Below, piece by piece: positions 7,429-13,895 of a stretch of 18,445 nucleotides of DNA (positions are counted from its first letter, which is position 1; each line of letters starts with the position of its first letter). The notes beneath the pieces are model-generated. The model made no database searches. It saw only the letters and a program-made list of their open reading frames with translations, and had not been told where the DNA came from. Source of the DNA: JANXAZ01 sp037446605 (GTDB lineage Bacteria > Pseudomonadota > Alphaproteobacteria > Geminicoccales > Geminicoccaceae); NCBI GenBank assembly GCA_037446605.1, contig JBBIIE010000060.1, positions 1 to 18,445 of the forward strand, given 5' to 3'. A program made the position numbers and the translations under genes.

Positions 7429-7437
7429 GCGGCTCAG
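7425..7437. other. Palindrome spanning both stop codons of convergent genes
   Basis: CTGAGC-G-GCTCAG is a 13-bp perfect palindrome around one central base. Each arm holds a stop codon: TGA of the DUF29 gene on the plus strand (7426-7428) and TGA of tlyA on the minus strand (7434-7436). Only 5 bp separate the two genes. It may help to end transcription from both sides, but the stem is short and no T-run follows. Confidence 0.4.
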
Positions 7438-8216
7438 CCGTCTCGGCGGGCGGCGATCAGGAACTCCTCGTTGCCGGCGGGGCCGCGGAGCGGCGAGGGC
7501 ACGAGCCCGAGCACCCGCCAGCCGGGCCGGCCGGAAAGGAAAGCCTCGACCTCGGCGCAGACCCGGGCGCGCACGGCCGGATCGCGCACCACACCCCCCT
7601 TCCCCACCGCCTCCCGGCCGGCCTCGAACTGCGGCTTGATCAAGGCCACGCAGGCGGCCCCGGGTGCGGTCAGCCCGAGCGCCGGCGGCAGCACGAGGCG
7701 CAGCGAGATGAAGCTCGCATCGCACACCACGAGCTCGATCGGCTCGGGCACCAGCGCGCGGTCGAGATGGCGGGCGTTGACCTCGTCGAGCACGACCACC
7801 CGCGGGTCGGTGCGCAGCCGCCAGAGGAGCTGGCCGCGGCCGACGTCGACCGCGTAGACCCGCGTCGCACCTCGGCGCAGCAGCACGTCGGTGAAGCCGC
7901 CCGTGGAGGCACCGATGTCGAGCGCCACCCGGCCGCACGGGTCGATCGCGAAGGCATCGAGGGCGGCCAGGAGCTTGAGGGCCCCGCGCGAGGCCCACTC
8001 CTCCCCCTCCCCGCCCACGAGATCGAGCGGGAGGTCGGCGGCCACGAGGCGACCCGGCTTGTCGAGCCGCGTCCCGCCCGAGCGCACCCGGCCGGCCATG
8101 ATCAGCGCCCGCGCCCGGGCCCGGCTCGGCGCCAGACCGCGGACGACCAGGAGCTCGTCGAGCCGGACCCGGCCGGCCGGCCGCCGATCGCCGTTCGATC
8201 GTTGCCCGAGGGTCAC
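7434..8216 (-). CDS. tlyA: TlyA family rRNA (cytidine-2'-O)-methyltransferase
   Basis: SAM-dependent 2'-O-methyltransferase acting on ribosomal RNA; TlyA homologues methylate C1409 of 16S rRNA, and some also C1920 of 23S rRNA. The 260-residue product has an S4 RNA-binding domain (about 17-75, RLDELLVVRGLAPSRARARA) followed by an FtsJ/RrmJ methyltransferase. SRGALKLLAAL at 76-86 carries the first catalytic Lys, K81. The SAM loop DIGASTGGFTD is at 100-110, D166 lies in VVCDASFISL, KPQFE at 194-198 gives K194, and GNEEF at 248-252 gives the last acidic residue. The start is GTG 8216, with no good ribosome site. No ATG, GTG or TTG was found between it and the S4 domain. tlyA usually follows dxs directly in alphaproteobacteria; here two genes intervene. 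Confidence 0.93.
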   Translation of the reverse strand: MTLGQRSNGDRRPAGRVRLDELLVVRGLAPSRARARALIMAGRVRSGGTRLDKPGRLVAADLPLDLVGGEGEEWASRGALKLLAALDAFAIDPCGRVALDIGASTGGFTDVLLRRGATRVYAVDVGRGQLLWRLRTDPRVVVLDEVNARHLDRALVPEPIELVVCDASFISLRLVLPPALGLTAPGAACVALIKPQFEAGREAVGKGGVVRDPAVRARVCAEVEAFLSGRPGWRVLGLVPSPLRGPAGNEEFLIAARRDG

Positions 8217-8276
8217 GTGCAGTTCAGAATTGGGCTGGTTCGCAGGAAGGACCGTCGGCGCGCAGGGAGGCTCGGG
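8217..8276. promoter_or_regulatory. Short divergent promoter region, tlyA / small exported protein
   Basis: A 60-bp gap between the divergent tlyA (GTG 8216) and the ATG at 8277. It includes a modest A/T-rich stretch, TTCAGAATTGGG at 8223-8234, and a strong GGGAGG ribosome site at about 8264-8269 for the plus-strand gene. No consensus promoter boxes are obvious, and the tlyA leader must be very short. Confidence 0.35.
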
Positions 8277-8636
8277 ATGCGCGGATCGCGCCCACTCGGG
8301 GCCATGCTCGGTCTCCTCGGCTCCCTCGGCACCGCCGCGGCCGAGCCGTCCGGTGCCGCCGCGCCGCCGGTGCGGCTCGATCTGCGTTCGCCGGGCGCCG
8401 GTCCGGCGGCCGGCGGCCCGGGCCGGGACGGCACGCTCCGCGCGAGCGATCCACCGGGCGAGGTCACCTGGCGGATCAACGGCCTCGCTCTCGGCCTGCG
8501 CGAGGAGGGCGGGCGGCTCGCGGGCGACGTGTTCGTCGAGCGGGGCGGCTGGCGGCTGGGGCTCCGACCGACCACCGGCGGCGGCGCGGTGGCGGCCGAC
8601 GGGGTGATGCTGCGCCTGTCGACGCGGCTCGACTGA
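8277..8636 (+). CDS. Small probable exported protein, unknown function
   Basis: A 119-residue protein I do not recognise. It starts with a short basic end and a hydrophobic stretch (MRGSRPLG, then AMLGLLGSLG) ending in TAAA at 19-22, which looks like a Sec signal with cleavage before E23. The mature part is about 97 residues: a Gly/Pro/Ala-rich linker to about residue 55, then GEVTWRINGLALGLREEGG and FVERGGWRLGLRP, patterns that look like short beta strands. There are no cysteines. The case for a real gene is the strong GGGAGG seven bases before the ATG, the signal-like start and the neat convergent end 24 bp from the next gene. The Gly-rich, high-GC composition keeps some doubt that it is a chance frame. 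Confidence 0.62.
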   Translation: MRGSRPLGAMLGLLGSLGTAAAEPSGAAAPPVRLDLRSPGAGPAAGGPGRDGTLRASDPPGEVTWRINGLALGLREEGGRLAGDVFVERGGWRLGLRPTTGGGAVAADGVMLRLSTRLD

Positions 8637-8660
8637 GCCGGCCGCACGCCACCTCGCCGC

Positions 8661-9680
8661 TCACCGCTCGGCCCGGGTGAGGCCCGCGGGGCCAGCCCGG
8701 AGCTCCAGCTCGACCAGCACGCCCGCATGGTTCGAGACCCAGGGTTGGCTCGGGTCGACGCGTGGATTGAACACCACGCGATGGGCGATCGGCTCGGCCG
8801 GCCCGGCGCTCAGCACGTAGTCGATCCGCCGCGCGATCGGTCGGGCCGGCACCGCGACCCCGACCGTGCAGGTCGGATCGGGGGCATCGGCTGCCGCGCA
8901 CAGCGTCTCGACCGGACGGCCCGTGACGGTCGCGCTGTCGCGCAGGCCCACGGCCCCGAGCCGGGCGTAGAGCGGCCGCTCCGCGCCCCCCTCGCGCTGC
9001 AGGTCGAGGTTGAGATCGCCGCCCAGGACCAGCGCCCGGACCCCGTCGCGGGACGCCGCTCCGATCGCCGCGAGCGCCACCTCGAGCTGCCCGGCGCGCT
9101 CCTCCGGCCGGCACCGGGCGCAGAGATGGGTGGTGTAGACGGCGAGCTGCGCGCCGCCGAAGCCGATCCGAGCGCCGAGCAGGTTCCGGCCGATGCGCCA
9201 GCGCCGGCCGAGGAGCTCGAGCTCGGCGACCTCGGGCAGCTCGCTGAGCTCGACCGCGGCGACCGGACAGCGGCTCAGGATCGCGTTGCCCACGGTGAGC
9301 AGCCCGGGCACGCCGGTCGAGGGTCGATCGACGCGGTCGTAGCCGAGGCCGTGCCGCGTCCGGAGCCGGTGCTCGAGGTCGGCGGCCGTGCTGGCGGTGC
9401 CGGCCAGGAGGCCGCCCGCCACCTCCTGCAGCAGCACGATCTCGACCCGCTCGCGCGCGACCAGCGCCGCGACGTCGTCGAGCCGCCGCCCGCGCTCGGC
9501 GAGCGCCGAGAACTTGAGGTTGAGGGAGAGGACGCGCAACCTGCCCGTCTCGACCGCCTCGGCGCAGCTCGCCGGCGGTGACGGCGGCGCGGGCGGCCCG
9601 GGCAGCGCCACCACGGCGGCGAGGCCGGCGCCGGGCAGCGCCACCGCCGCGAGTCTGATCAGCCGTCCGAGCCGGCGCAC
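8661..9680 (-). CDS. Endonuclease/exonuclease/phosphatase fold protein, probably exported or membrane-anchored
   Basis: Metal-dependent hydrolase of the DNase I-like EEP superfamily, 339 residues from GTG 9680. The fold's active-site series is complete: N54 (LSLNLKF), E86 (LLQEV), H185 (YTTHL), D222 and N224 (GGDLNLD), D287 (RRIDYVL) and SNH at 316-318. Before it is a basic start and a hydrophobic segment (VRRLGRLIRLAAVALPGAGL, continuing to about 26), then a Pro-rich linker, so the domain is probably outside the cytoplasm. Several Cys in the mature part (including C187 and C190) would suit disulfides. GTG 9680 has AGGGGG upstream; a farther GTG at 9782 would add 34 residues with no domain value. 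The substrate is unknown: DNA, phospholipid headgroups and phosphoesters are all possible for this fold. It lies on the same strand 127 bp after dxs and may be transcribed separately. Confidence 0.85.
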   Translation of the reverse strand: MRRLGRLIRLAAVALPGAGLAAVVALPGPPAPPSPPASCAEAVETGRLRVLSLNLKFSALAERGRRLDDVAALVARERVEIVLLQEVAGGLLAGTASTAADLEHRLRTRHGLGYDRVDRPSTGVPGLLTVGNAILSRCPVAAVELSELPEVAELELLGRRWRIGRNLLGARIGFGGAQLAVYTTHLCARCRPEERAGQLEVALAAIGAASRDGVRALVLGGDLNLDLQREGGAERPLYARLGAVGLRDSATVTGRPVETLCAAADAPDPTCTVGVAVPARPIARRIDYVLSAGPAEPIAHRVVFNPRVDPSQPWVSNHAGVLVELELRAGPAGLTRAER

Positions 9681-9807
9681 CCCGCCCCGCCCCCTGCCCG
9701 CAACCTGGAACCGCTCTAAGGTATGCGCCCGCCGCGCGCATCCCCCCGTCGCGGGCCGGCCGTGCGGCCGAGCTCGGCTCACGCGATCGTGAAGCGCGGC
9801 CCCGGCC
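9681..9807 (-). other. Palindrome-rich gap between dxs and the EEP gene
   Basis: In 35 bp there are three adjoining inverted repeats: GGCCG-TG-CGGCC (9758-9769), GCCGAGCTCGGC (9767-9778, perfect) and TCACG-CGAT-CGTGA (9779-9792). They begin 15 bp past the dxs stop and could slow or end dxs transcription, although no T-run is present. Farther on, a less GC-rich stretch at about 9707-9725 (minus strand ATACCTTAGAGCGG) may belong to a promoter for the EEP gene. Because the repeats overlap, only some can form at once. Confidence 0.4.
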
Positions 9808-11742
9808 TCAGCCGGCGGTGGTCAGGGGCTCGGTGCGGCCGGTCTCGGTCCGGCGCCCGTCGACCAGGGCCAGGGCGGTGCGCACGATCCCGGCGGCATC
9901 GAGGCCCGCCTCGGCGTACTGGCCGGCGGGCGTGCCGTGGTCGATGAAGCGGTCGGGCAGGACCAGGCTGCGCAGCCTGAGCCGGCCGGTATCGAGCACG
10001 CCCTCCTCCAGGAGGAGCTGCTGGACCTGGCTGGCGAAGCCGCCGATCGAGCCCTCCTCGATCGTGAGCAGCACCGGATGCGCACGCGCGAGCCCCAGGA
10101 TCAGCTCGCGGTCGAGCGGCTTGGCGAAGCGGGCATCGGCCACGGTCGGCGCGAAGCCGCGGGCGGTGAGCTCGTCGGCCGCCTTCAGGCACTCCTGCAG
10201 GCGGGCGCCGAACGACAGGAGCGCGAGGCTGCGCCCCTCGCGCACGATCCGGCCCTTGCCGATCGGCAGGGGCGTGCCGCGCTCGGGCAGCTCGAGCCCC
10301 CACCCCTCGCCGCGCGGGTAGCGGAAGGCGATCGGTCCCTCGTCCCAGGCCGCCGCGGTCGCCACCATGTGCGCGAGCTCGACCTCGTCGGCCGCCGCCA
10401 TGATCACCATGCCGGGCAGGCAGCCCAGATAGGCGACATCGAAGGAGCCCGCGTGGGTGGCGCCGTCGGCACCGACGAGCCCGGCCCGGTCGATGGCGAA
10501 GCGCACCGGCAGCTTCTGGATCGCGACGTCGTGCACGACCTGGTCGAAGGCGCGCTGCAGGAAGGTCGAGTAGATCGCGCAGAAGGGCTTCAGGCCCTCG
10601 GCGGCGAGGCCGGCCGCGAAGGTCACCGCGTGCTGCTCGGCGATGCCGACGTCGAAGCAGCGGTCGGGGAAGGCCTCGGCGAACCGGTCGAGGCCGGTGC
10701 CGGACGGCATCGCCGCGGTGATCGCCACGATCCGGTCGTCGTGCCGGGCCTCGGCCAGGAGCGCCCGGGCGAACACCGCGGTGTAGGTCGGCGGCCCCGC
10801 CCGACCCTTGGCCTGGAGCCCGGTCGGCACGTCGAACTTGTTGACGCCGTGGTACTTGTCGGCGGCCGATTCGGCCGGCGGGTAGCCCTTGCCCTTCTGG
10901 GTCACGACGTGGACCAGCACCGGCCCGAGGGTCGGGTCGTCGCGGACGTTCTCCAGGACCGGGATCAGATGCTCGAGATTGTGGCCGTCGAGCGGGCCCA
11001 CATAGTAGAACCCCAGCTCCTCGAACAGCGTGCCGCCGGTGGCGATGCCGCGCGCGAACTCCTCGGCCCGCGCGGCCGCCTGGGCGAGCGGCCGCGGCAG
11101 CGCCTTGGTGAGCTGCTTGGCGACGTGGCGCATGCTGCGGTAGGTGTGCGAGCTCACCACCCGCGAGAGGTAGCTCGACACCGCGCCGACCGGCGGGGCG
11201 ATCGACATGTCGTTGTCGTTGAGGACGACGATCAGCCGCTCCTTGAGGGCACCGGCATTGTTCATGGCCTCGAACGCCATGCCGGCGCTCATGGCACCGT
11301 CGCCGATCACGCAGATCACCCGCCGCTCGATCCCCTCGAGCCTGGAGGCCACGGCCATGCCGAGCCCGGCCGAGATCGAGGTCGAGCTGTGCGCCGCGCC
11401 GAACGGGTCGAACGGGCTCTCGCTGCGCCGGGTGAAGCCGGAGAGCCCGCCCGGCTGGCGCAGGGTGCGGATCCGGTCGCGCCGGCCGGTCAGGATCTTG
11501 TGCGGGTAGGCCTGATGCCCGACGTCCCAGATCAGCCGGTCGTGCGGGGTGTCGAAGACGTAGTGCACGGCGACCGTGAGCTCGACCACGCCGAGCCCGG
11601 CGCCGAGATGCCCGCCGGTGACCGAGACCGCGTCGATGGTCTCGGCGCGCAGCTCGGCCGCCAGGTCGGCGAGCCGGTCGCGCGGCAACTGGCGCAGGTC
11701 GCGCGGGTCGCGGATGCGGTCGAGGAGCGGTGTGGCGATCAT
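9808..11742 (-). CDS. dxs: 1-deoxy-D-xylulose-5-phosphate synthase
   Basis: First enzyme of the MEP route to isoprenoids: a thiamine-diphosphate enzyme joining pyruvate and glyceraldehyde 3-phosphate to DXP, with loss of CO2. It has 644 residues, the normal length. Key sites are H45 in TGGHLGAGL (E. coli H49), the ThDP/Mg motif GDGAMSAG at 147-154 with NN at 161-162, E369 in GIAEQHAVTFAAG (E. coli E370) and H430 in DGATHAG (E. coli H431). The C-terminal domain is complete. ATG 11742 lies 22 bp after the ispA stop with a poor ribosome site, so coupling to ispA is likely. The product feeds the same pathway as ispA just upstream. The frame is open beyond the start in the minus direction, but that part overlaps ispA out of frame and is not coding. 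Confidence 0.97.
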   Translation of the reverse strand: MIATPLLDRIRDPRDLRQLPRDRLADLAAELRAETIDAVSVTGGHLGAGLGVVELTVAVHYVFDTPHDRLIWDVGHQAYPHKILTGRRDRIRTLRQPGGLSGFTRRSESPFDPFGAAHSSTSISAGLGMAVASRLEGIERRVICVIGDGAMSAGMAFEAMNNAGALKERLIVVLNDNDMSIAPPVGAVSSYLSRVVSSHTYRSMRHVAKQLTKALPRPLAQAAARAEEFARGIATGGTLFEELGFYYVGPLDGHNLEHLIPVLENVRDDPTLGPVLVHVVTQKGKGYPPAESAADKYHGVNKFDVPTGLQAKGRAGPPTYTAVFARALLAEARHDDRIVAITAAMPSGTGLDRFAEAFPDRCFDVGIAEQHAVTFAAGLAAEGLKPFCAIYSTFLQRAFDQVVHDVAIQKLPVRFAIDRAGLVGADGATHAGSFDVAYLGCLPGMVIMAAADEVELAHMVATAAAWDEGPIAFRYPRGEGWGLELPERGTPLPIGKGRIVREGRSLALLSFGARLQECLKAADELTARGFAPTVADARFAKPLDRELILGLARAHPVLLTIEEGSIGGFASQVQQLLLEEGVLDTGRLRLRSLVLPDRFIDHGTPAGQYAEAGLDAAGIVRTALALVDGRRTETGRTEPLTTAG

Positions 11743-11764
11743 GGCTGGGCGCCGGTCCCGGTCG

Positions 11765-12673
11765 TCAGCTCTGGCGATCGACCACGAGGTCGAGCGTAGC
11801 ACGCAGCAGGAGCGCGTCGGCGCCGAGCTTGTCAAGCGCCCTTGACGCTTCGGCCCGCACCGCCTCGAGCCGCGCGCGCGCCCCGGCCTCGCCCAGGAGG
11901 CGCAGGAAGGTGGCCTTGCCCTGCGCCGCGTCGGCGCGCGCGGGCTTGCCGAGCTCGGCGGCCGAGGCCGTCGCATCGAGCAGATCGTCCTTGATCTGGA
12001 AGGCGAGGCCGAGCGCCCGGGCGTAGGCCCCGACCCGGGCGAGCCGTTCCGGGTCGAGCCCGGCGAGGCGCGCCCCGGCCTCGCAGGCGAAGGCGATCAG
12101 CGCCCCGGTCTTGAGCGCCTGCAACCGGACGATCGCAGCCTCGTCGAGCGCCGCCCCCTCGGCCGCCAGGTCGATCGCCTGACCGCCGCACATGCCGGCC
12201 GCCCCGGCGGCGCGCGCGAGGCCCGCCACGAGCCCGGCGCGGAGCTCGGCCGGGGCGGGCCAGTCGGCCCGGGCGAGCGCCTCGAAGGCGAGCGCCTGCA
12301 GCGCATCACCGGCCAGGATCGCGGTCGCCTCGCCGAACGCCACGTGGCAGGAGGGTCGGCCGCGGCGGGTGGCGGCATCGTCCATCGCCGGCAGGTCGTC
12401 GTGCACGAGGGAGTAGGCGTGCACGAGCTCGATCGCGGCCCCCACGCGCAGCACCGCCGCCGCATCGGCCACGCCGAGCGCGGCCGCGGCGTGGACCAGG
12501 AACGGCCGCAGCCGCTTGCCGCCGCCGAGGGCCGCATGGCGCATCGCCGCCAGGAGGTCCCGCTCGGCCGGCCCGATGGCGGGGTCGGTGGCCGGATCGA
12601 AGAGCGCCTCGAGCTCGGCCTCGACCCGCCGGCCGTGCTCGGCCAGGAGCGCCGCGGTCGCGGTCGGGCTCAC
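11765..12673 (-). CDS. ispA: Farnesyl diphosphate synthase (polyprenyl synthetase family)
   Basis: Condenses isopentenyl diphosphate with allylic diphosphates to give farnesyl diphosphate in the cytoplasm. It has 302 residues. GGGKRLRP at 50-57 binds IPP. The first Asp-rich motif is the bacterial form DDLPAMD at 92-98, preceded by HAYSLV with Tyr87 five residues before it, as in E. coli IspA, which favours a C15 product. The second motif, KDDLLD, is at 228-233. The start is GTG 12673, overlapping the xseB stop as GTGA, so it is translationally coupled to xseB. The next gene, dxs, makes the first intermediate of the same pathway. A C20 product cannot be wholly excluded by eye. Confidence 0.94.
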   Translation of the reverse strand: MSPTATAALLAEHGRRVEAELEALFDPATDPAIGPAERDLLAAMRHAALGGGKRLRPFLVHAAAALGVADAAAVLRVGAAIELVHAYSLVHDDLPAMDDAATRRGRPSCHVAFGEATAILAGDALQALAFEALARADWPAPAELRAGLVAGLARAAGAAGMCGGQAIDLAAEGAALDEAAIVRLQALKTGALIAFACEAGARLAGLDPERLARVGAYARALGLAFQIKDDLLDATASAAELGKPARADAAQGKATFLRLLGEAGARARLEAVRAEASRALDKLGADALLLRATLDLVVDRQS

Positions 12674-12948
12674 GAGCGCTCGGCGAGCGGCTCGACGGTC
12701 GGTCGGCCGTCCGGACCGAAGCCCAGCTTCTCGACCCGCAGCTCGGCCTCCTCGAGCTTGCGGGCGCAGTGCCGGCGCAGCTCGGTGCCGCGCTCGTAGG
12801 CGGCGATCGAGGCCTCGAGGTCGAGCTGGCCGCGCTCCAGCCGCTGCACCAGCGCCTCGAGCTCGGCCATCGCCTCCTCGAAGCTCAGCGCCGCCACCGG
12901 CCGCCGGGTCTCCTCGGCCTCGCCCGCGCCCCTCTCGCCAGCCGCCAT
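12670..12948 (-). CDS. xseB: Exodeoxyribonuclease VII small subunit
   Basis: Small helical subunit of exonuclease VII; it wraps the large subunit XseA, which digests single-stranded DNA to oligonucleotides. It has 92 residues. The family pattern is plain: LSFEEAMAELEALVQRLERG at 21-40, LDLEASIAAYERGTELRRHC at 42-61, then KLEEAELRVEKL at 64-75, a long two-helix hairpin. ATG 12948 has a strong GGGGAGGGG ribosome site. It starts 11 bp after the deacetylase-like gene and its stop overlaps the ispA start by 4 bp. xseA is not in this window. The grouping of xseB with ispA and dxs is seen widely in proteobacteria. Confidence 0.95.
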   Translation of the reverse strand: MAAGERGAGEAEETRRPVAALSFEEAMAELEALVQRLERGQLDLEASIAAYERGTELRRHCARKLEEAELRVEKLGFGPDGRPTVEPLAERS

Positions 12949-12959
12949 CGCCCCTCCCC

Positions 12960-13883
12960 TCACGCCCGGGCGAGCACCCGCACATGCGCGAGCGCGCTCG
13001 CCGCCAGGGCGTCGAGATCGTAGCCGCCCTCGAGGACCGAGACGAGCCGGCCGCGCGCGTGGCGGTCGGCGACGCCCAGGAGCTCGGCGGTGATCCAGGC
13101 GAAGTCCGCCTCGACGAGCTCGAAACTCGCGAGCGGATCGGCGGCGTGCGCGTCGAAGCCGGCCGAGACCAGGACGAGCTCCGGCGCGAACGCCTCGAGC
13201 CGCGGCAGCACCGCCGCCTCGACCGCCCGTCGATAGGCCGGACCGTCGGTGCCGGGCGGCAGCGGGACGTTCAGGACGTTGCCGTGCGCGCCGGTCTCGC
13301 TCGCCCGGCCGGTGCCCGGGTAGAGCGGCCACTGGTGGGTCGAGACGTAGAGGGTCCGCGGATCGTCCCAGACGATCGCCTGGGTACCGTTGCCGTGGTG
13401 GACGTCGAAGTCGACGATGGCGATCCGCCCGATCCCGTGCGCGTGGCGCGCCCGGAGCGCGGCGATCGCCACGTTGTCGAACAGGCAGAAGCCCATCGCC
13501 CGGCCCGGCTCGGCGTGGTGGCCGGGCGGCCGCAGACAGCAGAAGGCGGTGCGGTCCTCGCCGGCGAGCACGGCATCCACGGCGGCGATCGCCCCGCCGG
13601 CGGCGGTGAGCGCGGCCTTCCACGAGCCGTGCGAGACGACCGTGTCGGGGTCGAGATGGGCCAGCCCCGACCTGGGGATCGCCGCCCGGATCCGGCTCGG
13701 ATGGGGTTCGGGATGGGCGCGCGCGACGTCCTCGAGGCTCGCCTCGGGCGCCTCGCGACGGACCATGCCGGGGAGTGCCGCGGCCTCCAGGGCGCGCAGG
13801 ATCGCCCGCACCCGATCCGCCCGCTCGGGGTGGCCGGGGCCGGTGTCGTGCGCGAGGCTCGAGGGGTGGGTGTAGAGCAGCAT
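12960..13883 (-). CDS. Histone deacetylase / AcuC / AphA family zinc deacetylase
   Basis: Zinc-dependent amidohydrolase of the arginase/deacetylase fold, 307 residues, cytoplasmic. Bacterial members remove acetyl groups from polyamines or from protein lysines. Active-site residues are all present: RPPGHHA at 118-124 (catalytic His122 and His123), DFDVHHGNGT at 158-167 (zinc ligands D160 and H162), the third zinc ligand D244 in SAGFDAH, and Tyr288 in LEGGYDL. The N-terminal HDTGPGHPERADR is also typical. ATG 13883 has GGAGG directly after the mfd stop codon, so the two genes are likely coupled. xseB follows after 11 bp. Its target cannot be read from the sequence. The location beside repair and isoprenoid genes recurs, from memory, in many alphaproteobacteria, but I know of no agreed function there. 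Confidence 0.93.
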   Translation of the reverse strand: MLLYTHPSSLAHDTGPGHPERADRVRAILRALEAAALPGMVRREAPEASLEDVARAHPEPHPSRIRAAIPRSGLAHLDPDTVVSHGSWKAALTAAGGAIAAVDAVLAGEDRTAFCCLRPPGHHAEPGRAMGFCLFDNVAIAALRARHAHGIGRIAIVDFDVHHGNGTQAIVWDDPRTLYVSTHQWPLYPGTGRASETGAHGNVLNVPLPPGTDGPAYRRAVEAAVLPRLEAFAPELVLVSAGFDAHAADPLASFELVEADFAWITAELLGVADRHARGRLVSVLEGGYDLDALAASALAHVRVLARA

Positions 13884-13895
13884 CCCCTGCCCTCC

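Noticed and set aside
8714..8752. Possible lipoprotein nature of the EEP protein (Cys shortly after the hydrophobic segment, at residue 39)
   Set aside because: The residues before the Cys (PPAS) do not form a lipobox, and the Cys lies too far past the hydrophobic stretch after a Pro-rich linker.
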